DNA of 14,331 bases from an uncultured Bacteroides sp. (GTDB taxonomy: Bacteria; Bacteroidota; Bacteroidia; Bacteroidales; Bacteroidaceae), in NCBI GenBank assembly GCA_900544675.1, contig UQVZ01000061.1, positions 1 through 14,331 of the forward strand. The letters are read 5' to 3'. Both the position numbers and the translations under genes were made by a program. How positions within the stretch are numbered: the stretch's first letter is position 1; each line of letters opens with the position of its first letter. Shown piece by piece: positions 1 to 8,400 of the stretch. Below the pieces are notes generated by a model. It did not search any database and had not been told where the DNA came from. It worked only from the letters and a program-made list of their open reading frames with translations.

Positions 1-47
1 TAGAGCATTCTAACTAATTTTTAAGCATTTTTCTTATCCAAAACTCA

Positions 48-69
48 GGTTATAAATTCACATATAACC
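48..69. repeat. 7-bp inverted repeat just upstream of guaD
   Basis: GGTTATA (48-54) and TATAACC (63-69) form a perfect inverted repeat with an 8-nt spacer, ending 9 bp before the guaD start codon. It could be a small operator or an mRNA hairpin near the ribosome-binding region. I see no clear TAnnTTTG promoter in the 78 bp available upstream, so the role is unknown and chance is a real possibility at this A/T content. Confidence 0.3.
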
Positions 70-78
70 GTACACGTT

Positions 79-546
79 ATGACAAAAGAAGAATTGATGC
101 GCAAAGCCATTGAGCTCTCGGTACGCAATGTAGCCGAGGGAGGAGGACCGTTCGGAGCCGTCATTGCACGGGATGGAGAAATCATCGCGACAGGTACCAA
201 TCGCGTGACTCCCGAACACGACCCTACCGCCCATGCGGAAGTAAGCGCCATCCGTGCCGCTTGCCGGAAGCTGGGGACATTCGACCTGAGCGGATGTGAA
301 ATCTATACATCATGCGAACCTTGTCCCATGTGCTTAGGAGCTATCTATTGGGCACACCTGGACCGGATGTATTACGGGAATGACAAACACGATGCAGCCC
401 GTATCGGCTTTGATGACGCCTTTATCTACAAAGAGCTGGAACTGAAACCCGAAGACCGCCGCCTGCAATCGGAACAGCTTTTATCCGAAGAGGCCATCAA
501 GGCTTTCACCGACTGGGAAGCGAAAACAGATAAAGTAGAGTATTGA
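79..546 (+). CDS. guaD: Guanine deaminase (GuaD-type nucleoside deaminase)
   Basis: A 155-residue cytoplasmic zinc-dependent deaminase that would convert guanine to xanthine and ammonia in purine salvage. The zinc site is visible: HAE at residues 52-54 (His52 ligand, Glu54 proton shuttle) and PCPMC at 81-85 (Cys82 and Cys85 ligands). The protein matches my memory of Bacillus subtilis GuaD closely. The shared points are the GGPFGAVI start, the DPTAHAEV and YTSCEPCPMCLGAIYWA blocks, the GFDD(A/S)FIYKE segment, and the terminal K-x-EY tail that swaps into the neighbouring subunit in the GuaD dimer. The length is that of the family (about 156). This tail and the FDD segment argue against a tRNA adenosine deaminase (TadA) or a cytosine deaminase. 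The ATG at 79 is the only start that preserves the N-terminal helix. No purine gene lies beside it. Confidence 0.9.
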   Translation: MTKEELMRKAIELSVRNVAEGGGPFGAVIARDGEIIATGTNRVTPEHDPTAHAEVSAIRAACRKLGTFDLSGCEIYTSCEPCPMCLGAIYWAHLDRMYYGNDKHDAARIGFDDAFIYKELELKPEDRRLQSEQLLSEEAIKAFTDWEAKTDKVEY

Positions 547-674
547 ATTTCTTTTCACCACGGATATTGTATGAGGCTATTCCGTATACAGAAAAACAGT
601 AAAAACATCTTGTTACAATAAGCTTAAGGGAGAAAGCGGCAGCAATGCCGCCGACTTACAAAACCCCAAAGATT

Positions 675-1793
675 ATGGCTAAAAATGCAAATAAGCAAAC
701 AATTGATAACTTGGCAGATAACTTTCGTGGTTATACGGCACTGCTTCGCAAAATCAAGCAACGGGTACTGATAGCCCAGCAACGGACGATTTATGCCGCC
801 AACGAAGAAATGCTCAGGATGTATTGGGATATTGGCGGTATGTTACAGCAAAGCCAAGATGCAGACGGCTGGGGCAAGAAAACCTTGCAACGGCTGGCAG
901 AGGATTTGAAGAACAATTATTCCGAAATAAAGGGCTTTTCCGTACGCAACATGCAGTGCATGATACAGTTCTTCAATGAATACAATCAAGAACTTACAAT
1001 GGTGAAAGGTGCTGATTCTTCAATTACGCAACCGGTGGTTGCGCAATTAAATACGTACAATTTTACCCTTCCCATAAAGCATCTGACTTGGGCTCATAAC
1101 CTCATACTCTTGCAACAAGTCAAGGACATCCGGGCACGTTACTGGTATATGGTACAGAGCATCACCTCCCATTGGTCAAAACGCTATCTGCAAGAAGCCA
1201 TCAAACTTGATGACTACGGCAAGCATGGGGCATTGGCAAACAATTTCACTAAAACCTTGCCTACATTGGAAGCAAACAATGTGAAAGCTATGCTTAAAGA
1301 TCCGTATATATTCGATATGCTAACCTTTACCGACCAATACAATGAGCGTGATGTGGAAATAGGGTTAGTGAAGCATGTGGAAAAGTTTCTTGTAGAAATG
1401 GGAGCCGGATTCGCCTTTATGGGTAGGCAATATCACATAGAGGTGTCAGGCGATGATTATTATATCGACATATTGATGTATAATGCGTTTTTGCACAGAT
1501 ATTTGGTGATTGAGTTGAAAGACACGGAGTTCATGCCGGAATATATCGGTAAACTTAACTTCTACTGTTCTGCCGTGGATGACATCCTTTGCCGAGAGGG
1601 AGATAACCGTACTATCGGGTTATTGCTTTGCAAGAGCAAAGACCGTATCAAGGCAGAATATGCCTTGCGTGACATTCAGAAGCCAATCGGAATTTCCGAT
1701 TATGAATTGGGACAAGCCCTGCCGAAAGACTTCCGTGGCAGTCTGCCTACGATTGAAGAAATTGAAAAGGAATTTGAATCTGATAGTCAATAA
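675..1793 (+). CDS. DUF1016/YhcG-family PD-(D/E)XK nuclease, solitary
   Basis: A two-domain protein. The N-terminal DUF1016_N helical domain (about residues 25-190, counting from an upstream ATG at 645) shows YWDIGGML, GWGKKTLQRLAEDL and GFSVRNM. The C-terminal YhcG-type nuclease domain (about 215-360) shows EKFLVEMGAGFAFMGRQYHIEV. Its likely catalytic core is Asp275 in YYIDILMYN and Glu290-x-Lys292 in VIELK, followed by PEYIGKLNFY and ALRDIQKPIGIS. All the usual active-site residues are present, so it is probably active on DNA. Members often travel with restriction-modification or mobile loci. None is visible here, and the gene looks like a stand-alone insertion between guaD and the barrel gene. 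I chose the second ATG (675, MAKNANKQ); the ATG at 645 would add ten residues (MPPTYKTPKI) and has a purine-rich GGGAGAAAG upstream, so it cannot be excluded. Biological role unknown. Confidence 0.85.
   Translation: MAKNANKQTIDNLADNFRGYTALLRKIKQRVLIAQQRTIYAANEEMLRMYWDIGGMLQQSQDADGWGKKTLQRLAEDLKNNYSEIKGFSVRNMQCMIQFFNEYNQELTMVKGADSSITQPVVAQLNTYNFTLPIKHLTWAHNLILLQQVKDIRARYWYMVQSITSHWSKRYLQEAIKLDDYGKHGALANNFTKTLPTLEANNVKAMLKDPYIFDMLTFTDQYNERDVEIGLVKHVEKFLVEMGAGFAFMGRQYHIEVSGDDYYIDILMYNAFLHRYLVIELKDTEFMPEYIGKLNFYCSAVDDILCREGDNRTIGLLLCKSKDRIKAEYALRDIQKPIGISDYELGQALPKDFRGSLPTIEEIEKEFESDSQ
1022..1048. repeat. Near-perfect 12-bp inverted repeat inside the nuclease gene
   Basis: AATTACGCAACC (1022-1033) and GGTTGCGCAATT (1037-1048) are complementary at 11 of 12 positions around a 3-nt GGT loop. 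The repeat encodes TQPVVAQL within the DUF1016 N-terminal domain, in a stretch (about residues 125-148) that appears longer than the usual AQLPWGHN region of the family. It could be an inserted palindrome or a chance by-product of the codons. Confidence 0.4.
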
Positions 1794-1802
1794 ATACGTT
1801 TG
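1773..1802 (+). promoter_or_regulatory. Candidate promoter for the beta-barrel gene
   Basis: A -33 box TTTG (1773-1776), an 18-nt spacer and a -7 box TACGTTTG (1795-1802) match the Bacteroidota housekeeping promoter TTTG-N(about 19)-TAnnTTTG. The -33 box lies inside the last codons of the nuclease gene and the -7 box begins two bases after its stop. Transcription would start near 1809 and leave a leader of about 155 nt before the ATG at 1966. Confidence 0.55.
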
Positions 1803-1965
1803 CCAACCATTTCTTTTTTGACCATAAAATAAATAGAGGAGGTATTCAATACATAGAAAACTGTCATCATTCTTGGAGTGAAACTGAAAAAGTATATCAG
1901 ACTCAACTTCAAAATCATATAAATCAGACCAAAAAAGAAACATCCATCTTTTCATAAACAATAAA

Positions 1966-4020
1966 ATGGACAAATATATATTCCAAATACTAACAGGTTG
2001 TCTTCTTCTGTCATACCCATTCAGCATGACTGCCCAGACATCGCCTAACGATTCTATCAGCCGGACGGTCGCCTTGGACGAGGTAACCGTTGTGGCATCA
2101 AATGTAATTCGTGTAGACAATCATCTGGTGATATATCCCAATGCCCAGCAGAAGAAATCAGCCAACAGCGGGTATGGAGTCTTGAAACGCCTGATGATAC
2201 CAGGTATGATTGTCGATACGCAGTCAAACAAAGCCGAAGCAATGGGAATGCCTGTATCGTTCTATATCAACGGGCAGCCGGCTGACGAAAAGGACATTCA
2301 GATGCTCCGCCCCAAAGACATAGCAAAGATTGAATATCATGACAATCCAACCGGGAAATATGCAAAAGACAAGATAGTCGTCAACTTTATACCGAAGCAA
2401 TATAAAACGGGAGGTTACGTGCAACTGGATGGCTTGCAGACAATCGGTTATACACATGGCGATTACAATCTTGCCACAACCCTCAACCGGGAGCACACTA
2501 CTTATTCTGTATTTGCCGGAGCCAATTATTTTGATGTCGGCAATAACCGGACCGGGATGTCTGAACATTATGCCTTGCCCGACCGGCCGATAGACCGGAT
2601 AAGCAGTTCCGATGAAGCTTATTCCAGGCACAGCGAATATGTACAGTTCCGCTTGCAACACCAGAAGGCAGGACGGTATATCGTCGGGAAACTGTCGCTG
2701 ATAAACAATGCCTCTCCCCGTAGCGAAATTGCCGGAACCGTCCGCACAGATGACGCAGCTTCCACATTCACCACTACTACCGACCAGAAGAGTCTGTCTC
2801 CCAAACTGGACCTCACGGGTACCCTTCCTCTTTCAAAGACGCAAAGTTTTACTTTCGGATTGCACGGCACCTATTCCCATAACCTGTACAACAGAACTTA
2901 TGCTGAGCCGAACTTTGAATCAGGCTCCTATGAATCGGAAAATGCCGGAGGCTTCCAGTTGTCGTCCATCTACAATTACTTCAAGGAGAAGCATTCTTTC
3001 TCGGCCGAGCTGTTCGATTTTCATCACGTATGGAAGGCGCAATACGAAGGCAGCCATCCGCTAAATCAATCACTCTGGAAAAACGAGTTGCTAGCTTTCC
3101 TTTCCTATAATTATGCTTTTACCCAAAAGCTGTCGCTACGGTCAAGAATTGGAGTCGACTGGCTCCAGTACCGGCTTCACGGGAGCGAAAAACTCAGCAA
3201 GCTGTCGCCGCGTATCGTTCTCAACCTTCAGTATCAACTGAAAGGGGGCATGCTGTTATGGTCCTCGTCCTATAACAATTACAACTACGGGATGGACCTC
3301 ATCAATCAGGCCCGTATCGGAATCAATCCTTATCTGGTACAGACGGGAAATCCTTACCTGAAAATCGGCCGCTCATTCAATTCATACCTGTATTATTCCG
3401 GCAAGATAAGGAAAACCGGAATCTCGGCCATCCTCCAGTACAAGCTGGAGCATAATCCGGTAGTCCACAATTACTATGTGCAGGATAACTACCTCGTCAA
3501 GTCGTTCACCAACTGTGGAAACATTCACTACTATAGTGCCATACTGGCAGCCTCGCATACGTTCAACCGGACATTCAGCCTGTCGGGCGATATAAGATAT
3601 AATTATACGTCTGTCAACTCCGTGTATGACTTCGGCAGCCGGAACCTGACGGGCAACCTCAATGCCAATGTCTATCTGGGAGATTTCAGCCTTTCTCCTT
3701 ACATCAATTTCAGAAATAAGATAGTCAATGCCACTTCGCTGGGTATAGAAGAAACTCCCGTCAACTACGGCTTGGAGTGTACGTACAGCAAGGGGAATTT
3801 CTTTGCGGAAGTCAACATCGTATCTCCGTTTACTGACCGAAAGTTCAGAAAGTCGTTCCGGCATGAACTCTACGCATACCTTTCGGACGAAGATTTCAGG
3901 ACAAGCAGTCGGTATTGCCACATTAAATTGACCTATACCTTCGATTTCGGTCGCCAAACGAAGAAAGTCAGACAAGAAGTGGACAAGACGATAAACAGTT
4001 CGCTGTTGAAGTCTTTTTAA
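1966..4020 (+). CDS. TonB-receptor-like outer-membrane beta-barrel protein
   Basis: A 684-residue outer-membrane protein of unknown substrate. Residues 1-24 are a signal peptide (hydrophobic ILTGCLLLSYPF, probable cleavage after TAQ). LDEVTVVAS at 37-45 resembles the start of the plug region of SusC-like receptors. A plug-like domain follows to about 145, with SFYINGQPADE and the block KIEYHDNPTGKYAKDKIVVNFIPK. From about 150 onward alternating aromatic and polar strands form the barrel, ending near the strand KLTYTFDFG and followed by a basic tail. The N-terminal carboxypeptidase-regulatory-like domain typical of many Bacteroidota receptors is absent, and I see no clear TonB box or SusD partner. 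It fits the 'outer membrane beta-barrel family' proteins better than a true SusC. Function could be small-molecule or peptide uptake; this cannot be decided from sequence. It is likely monocistronic. Confidence 0.8.
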   Translation: MDKYIFQILTGCLLLSYPFSMTAQTSPNDSISRTVALDEVTVVASNVIRVDNHLVIYPNAQQKKSANSGYGVLKRLMIPGMIVDTQSNKAEAMGMPVSFYINGQPADEKDIQMLRPKDIAKIEYHDNPTGKYAKDKIVVNFIPKQYKTGGYVQLDGLQTIGYTHGDYNLATTLNREHTTYSVFAGANYFDVGNNRTGMSEHYALPDRPIDRISSSDEAYSRHSEYVQFRLQHQKAGRYIVGKLSLINNASPRSEIAGTVRTDDAASTFTTTTDQKSLSPKLDLTGTLPLSKTQSFTFGLHGTYSHNLYNRTYAEPNFESGSYESENAGGFQLSSIYNYFKEKHSFSAELFDFHHVWKAQYEGSHPLNQSLWKNELLAFLSYNYAFTQKLSLRSRIGVDWLQYRLHGSEKLSKLSPRIVLNLQYQLKGGMLLWSSSYNNYNYGMDLINQARIGINPYLVQTGNPYLKIGRSFNSYLYYSGKIRKTGISAILQYKLEHNPVVHNYYVQDNYLVKSFTNCGNIHYYSAILAASHTFNRTFSLSGDIRYNYTSVNSVYDFGSRNLTGNLNANVYLGDFSLSPYINFRNKIVNATSLGIEETPVNYGLECTYSKGNFFAEVNIVSPFTDRKFRKSFRHELYAYLSDEDFRTSSRYCHIKLTYTFDFGRQTKKVRQEVDKTINSSLLKSF

Positions 4021-4098
4021 TCATGAGATAAATATAATTCCAAGATAGATTATTATATCACTTTCACCAAGTTCTATGAATAAACCACAGTTTACGAT

Positions 4099-4220
4099 AT
4101 GAAAAATGTATGATTCTTTTCGCCTTGCTCATTGGATGTCTTTGGACAAAGGCACAGTCAGTAGTTCCGCATAGCCGTACTATACGAATAGACATCCTAT
4201 ATGGTTTTCAGAGTATATAG
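4099..4220 (+). pseudogene. Remnant of a secreted-protein gene (signal peptide only)
   Basis: ATG AAA AAT GTA at 4099 is closed at once by TGA (4111). The overlapping frame from ATG 4110 then reads MILFALLIGCLWTKAQ, a convincing signal peptide ending in an AQ cleavage site, followed by only 20 more residues to TAG at 4218. A one-base change near 4107-4110 would join a normal MKN start to this signal sequence. The simplest reading is a decayed paralogue of an exported protein, of which only the first third of a domain or less survives. A genuine 36-residue peptide from 4110 is possible but less likely. The original family is not recognisable. The rest of the 4021-4319 gap holds nothing else I can identify. 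Confidence 0.45.
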
Positions 4221-4319
4221 ATTTAGGAGGTGACATTACCTTCTTTGCTTCATAACATGAGACCAAATTACTACATGCTTTTGATTAACATTCCGTGAAA
4301 ACATCACCCCCTTCTTCAC

Positions 4320-5309
4320 TTAATAATTAACTACAGGCCATCCGTCGGGAGTCCATGTCATTTCTCGTATAAACAATTTCGGAGCACCATCTTCCGCAAC
4401 CGAATAGGCATGACACAAGAAATAGTCTTTCCCGTCAATATGGTAAGCCGAGTTATGACCGATACCAGCATAATCCTCATTGCCCTTAATCACCAACGAA
4501 CCGCCTCCTTTAGCCATCGGTACACCTTCTTTATCCAGATATGGACCTACTACCGACTTCGAACGTCCTACTACAACCTTATAATTGCTGTCTTTCCCCC
4601 GACAACAATAATCGAAAGAAACAAACAAGTAATAATACTCTCCATGCTTCATAATGAAGGGAGCCTCTACAGCACCGTCACCCGGATCTTTGTCATCCAA
4701 ACTGAACGAACGCGGACGACTACAAAGCGAATACCACTCTTCGGGCTGGGCTACCTGCATCAGGTCATCGGTCAGTTTCACCATCTTGATGCCATCCCAA
4801 AACGAACCGAAGTTCATCCACGGCGTACCGTTCTCATCAATAATGATATTCGGGTCGATAGCATTCCACATATCCCGGTTAGGTACCGACTGGATGATTT
4901 TCCCATGGTCAGTCCATTTGAAATTCGGGTCAGAAGGGTCAAGTGTAGGATTCGTAGCATGTCCGATAGCCGAAGTATTCTTGGCAAATGCCGAGCACGA
5001 ATAAAACAGATGATACAGCCCGTTATGATAAATAATATCGGGTGCCCAAGTATGTCCTTTGTATCCTTCTATCGCCTCCACTGCCCATTGCGGTGCTTCG
5101 GCAAATACAGGTTTTTCGAATTTCCACGTCTTCAGGTCTTTAGAGGACATGACAGAAACGCCCTCACCTGTTGCAAAAAGATAATAAGTGTCTCCCTGTT
5201 TCGCCATTACCGGGTCATGGGTAAACGGAGAATCCGTTGTCTCGGCATGCTGGGCAAAAATGCCTAAGGCAAAGCCCAAGCACATAGTCAATAAAACCGA
5301 TTTCTTCAT
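4320..5309 (-). CDS. GH43 glycosidase, likely arabinan endo-1,5-alpha-L-arabinanase
   Basis: A 329-residue secreted five-bladed propeller glycosidase. Residues 1-20 are a signal peptide (MKKSVLLTMCLGFALGIFAQ). The GH43 triad is visible: Asp32 (THDPVM, general base), Asp152 (AIDPNII, pKa modulator) and Glu215 (GAVEAPF, general acid). Also present are HTWAPDI (86-91), the signature FDYCCRG (232-238), and the conserved GIGHNSAY with metal-binding His285. The FDYCCRG block and overall length match bacterial endo-arabinanases such as B. subtilis AbnA, so cleavage of internal alpha-1,5-arabinan links is the best guess; an exo-acting arabinosidase is the alternative. I start at ATG 5309; the ORF could extend 23 codons further upstream but this would spoil the signal peptide and run into the promoter. 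It lies 144 bp downstream of the HTCS gene on the same strand and has its own promoter and putative HTCS operator. Confidence 0.88.
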   Translation of the reverse strand: MKKSVLLTMCLGFALGIFAQHAETTDSPFTHDPVMAKQGDTYYLFATGEGVSVMSSKDLKTWKFEKPVFAEAPQWAVEAIEGYKGHTWAPDIIYHNGLYHLFYSCSAFAKNTSAIGHATNPTLDPSDPNFKWTDHGKIIQSVPNRDMWNAIDPNIIIDENGTPWMNFGSFWDGIKMVKLTDDLMQVAQPEEWYSLCSRPRSFSLDDKDPGDGAVEAPFIMKHGEYYYLFVSFDYCCRGKDSNYKVVVGRSKSVVGPYLDKEGVPMAKGGGSLVIKGNEDYAGIGHNSAYHIDGKDYFLCHAYSVAEDGAPKLFIREMTWTPDGWPVVNY

Positions 5310-5362
5310 ACGCTTTGTGTGTGTTTTTAAAATTAGTATTTTAATAATTCCATACAAAGCTG

Positions 5363-5392
5363 CAAAAATAAATCCCAACCTAAGTGGACAAA
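5363..5392 (-). promoter_or_regulatory. Promoter of the endo-arabinanase-like GH43
   Basis: Read on the minus strand, a TTTG -33 box (5389-5392), an 18-nt spacer and a TATTTTTG -7 box (5363-5370) form an excellent Bacteroidota promoter. Transcription would begin near 5356, giving a leader of about 45-50 nt before ATG 5309. Confidence 0.65.
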
Positions 5393-5409
5393 TGATTTTT
5401 TAAAGTGGA
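5382..5409 (-). promoter_or_regulatory. Candidate HTCS operator: two TCCACTT repeats 21 bp apart
   Basis: On the minus strand TCCACTT occurs at 5403-5409 and again at 5382-5388, exactly 21 bp apart and in the same orientation. On the plus strand the copies read AAGTGGAcaaATG and AAGTGGAattATG, so 10 of 13 positions agree. The promoter-proximal copy lies directly downstream of the -33 box and 11 bp before the -7 box. A 21-bp period is what two DNA-binding units of an AraC-type regulator need. The other GH43 promoter in this window has the same arrangement. Confidence 0.5.
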
Positions 5410-5429
5410 ATTATGGCATAAAATCATTT
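5390..5429. repeat. 10-bp inverted repeat between HTCS and GH43 genes
   Basis: AAATGATTTT (5390-5399) and AAAATCATTT (5420-5429) are perfectly complementary with a 20-nt loop. It lies 25 bp past the HTCS stop codon, so it could be a weak terminator of that transcript, although the stem has only one G:C pair. It also overlaps the -33 box of the GH43 promoter and straddles the distal operator copy, so a regulatory role is equally possible. Confidence 0.35.
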
Positions 5430-5453
5430 TCAGCACACTGTTCCCACTAACAA

Positions 5454-8400
5454 TCATCCTTCCATCAAGCTGCTCGGCGTAACATTGAAATGTTTGGTAA
5501 AGCAACGGGTAAAATATTTCGGGTCGTTGAAACCAACGGCATAAGCGATTTCCGAGATATTCATCGCACGGCTCACCTTATTTTTCAGCAACAGTTCATG
5601 AGCCAGGTTCAGCCGGTAATTCCGGATAAACTGACCTGCTGACTGACCCGTAAGCGTCTGCATCTTTTTATTAAGCAAACTTTTACTGATTCCTATTTCA
5701 GTGATAAAGTCGCTCACCTCAAAATCCGGATTCTTATAATGCTCTTTCACTATCTTGATTGCCTTTTCCAAGAACTTCTTATCCCCCGAATTTTCCTCCG
5801 GAATCTCCAGTGCGTCCACATTCATCTCGATGGAGAAACGTTGCTGAAAACGCTTTCGGTTTTCCAAAATGCTTGCTATGCGAGCCAGCAACATATTCTC
5901 GTCGAAAGGCTTGAGCAGATAAGCATCTACCCCCATCTTATAGCTCTCTAAACGTGCCTCATCCGAAGTCTTAGCCGTAAGCATCAGGAAAGGAATATGC
6001 GAAATAGAAAAATCACTCCGTACGCGATGCAACAGCTCTACCCCATCCATCACAGGCATCATCAAATCGCTGATAATGAAATCTACCGGATAGTCTTTCA
6101 GTACACGGAGTGCTTCCTCACCGTCCGAAGCTTCCAACACATTATAATATTCGCGCAGAATCGAACGGGTATAGTCGCGCATGTCTTTGTTGTCTTCCAC
6201 CACCAGCATCGTCAACTTGCTGTTGCGCAACAATTCCGGATGGATTTCTTCGGTCTTTTCCGTTATCGTCTGCTTGTTTTCTCCCCGCACAATCGGTACC
6301 AATACACGGAACACAGAACCTCCCGCAGGCTTATTCTTGGCTTTAATGCTTCCCGAAAGCAGTGTCACCAGTTTCCGGCACAGATACAGTCCGATGCCCG
6401 TACCGCTTTGCCCGCTCACCGATGCCTGGTTCTGGTTATCCGCCTGATAGAAACGATTGAAGATGCGGTCGATATCTTCCTGAGGAATCCCTTTGCCCGT
6501 ATCATTCACTCCGATAAAAAGTTGTTCTCCCTGGGCGGTAGACAACGAGGCGACATATACTGACACATTTCCACCCTTAGGCGTAAACTTCAAGGCGTTG
6601 CTTATCAGATTCGTAAGAATCTTACGCAGGATATCTTCGGCAAACATCATAAAAGGGTTCTGCAAACGGACATAACAGCGCAAATCAATACCACGGGCCT
6701 GTGCGTAATCCATAAACGAAGGCATAAATTCTTCAATAAAGCTACGGATATTCCCGTAATTGGAAACTATCTTCACCTGTCCTTCTTCCACCTTACGGAA
6801 ATCCAGCAACTGATTGATAAGCGACAACAGATATTTCGAATTCCGTTCTACCAAGTGAAGCTGTTCGATGACCTGCGGATTGTAACTCAGCTTCAGGGCA
6901 CGCTCGATAGGACCAATAATCAAAGTCAGCGGTGTCCGGAACTCATGTGTGATGTTAGTAAAGAAAGTCAGCTTGTCGAAAGTCAGCTCTTCCACTTTAC
7001 GCGACATCTCCAAAATCTTGTTTTTCTGACTTGTAATTTTCTCGTTCGACTCTTTCAGCAATTTATTCTGATGGGAAAGTTCCTCGGTCTGGTCGGACAA
7101 AAGCTTCTTTTGCTCTTCCAGTTTCCGCGTACGTTCTTCTACCATCGTATGAAGCAGTTTCTGCTGGTGCTTCAACGAACGAAAACGCCCGTATATCACT
7201 ATCAACACAAGCAGTATTACCAGCACCTTGAACCAGACAGTCTTATAAAAATAAGGTGTAACCTCTATCGACAAAGTCTGCACAGGCGATATAAACCTTT
7301 TCCCGTCCGAAGCGTACTGCAATTCGAACACGTACTTCCCGGGACGAAGATTGGTGTACGACACCGTATGCTGATTGGCAGGCAACGTAATCCAATTGTC
7401 ATCAAACCCTTTCAGACGATAGCTATAACACGCCAGCGCCGAAGGATTGTAGTCCAATGAAGAGAAACAGATTGTCAGGCGTTTTTCCCGCTCATGAATT
7501 TTCACCTGGTTATCCACAAACGGAAGATTACGGTCGAAACACAAAATGCCGGTAAAAGCCAACGGGAAACTCTGGTCCGACTCAGCACGTGGAACAAAGC
7601 GGATTTCCGAGAATCCCTGTGTGCTACCCACATAGACTTTCCCGTCTTTTGAACCACCGATGGCATTCCAGTAAAACTGGTTGCTGAGCAAACCGTCGTG
7701 CTTGGTATAGTTCTGGAATATACCTTCTTTCGGATTAAAACAAGACAACCCATTATTGGTAGTGAGCCATACATATCCGTCCTTATCTTCCCATACGCCA
7801 ATCACGTTGTTGTTTATCAGACCGTCTTCAGTGGTAAACGCCTTAAAACTCCATTCACCGTTCTTTTCTTCAGCCCGATAAAAACCATTCCCGTTCGTCG
7901 TAGCAATCCATACACACCCGTCCTTACTTGGACAAATAGAAGTAATGCGTTCCGGCAGCCGCTCCGAAGGGTCGTCCAGCTTATAGTCATACAATCTATA
8001 TTCCAATGAATCTTTTCCATACGTATGCAGGTTTATCTGATAGAGCCCTGAGGTAACCCCCATCCATAAACTTCCGTCTGGAGTCACACACCCACCCAAT
8101 GAGCCATAAACATTTCCACGCCGCTTGCCACGGAAAGGGTCGCTCACCTGACCTGTTGCAGAATTATAAACCAGGATTTCCCGATTCGTCCCTATCCACA
8201 AAAGGTCGTTCACCGAGTCATAAAGCAATACACTGACAAATGCCCGCGAAAGCCCGGGTATCCCGTCTGATAAAATCGGATGGAAAGTCTTATCTGCCAA
8301 ATTACTTCCATTCACCCAACCGAAGCCTCCTCCCCATGTACCTACATATATTCTTCCCTTCCCGTCCGAAGCCAATGCGCTTACCGAATTATGGCTCAAA

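Noticed and set aside
1878..1922. Short GTG-started ORF (14 codons) in the barrel gene leader as a leader peptide
   Set aside because: It is too far from the GAGGAGGT site (about 35 bp), uses a rare start and has no recognisable pattern.
1966..2020. Lipobox-like LTGC at residues 9-12 of the beta-barrel protein
   Set aside because: The cysteine comes too early, with only one basic residue before it, and a better signal peptidase I site (TAQ) follows at 22-24. A barrel protein is not expected to be a lipoprotein.
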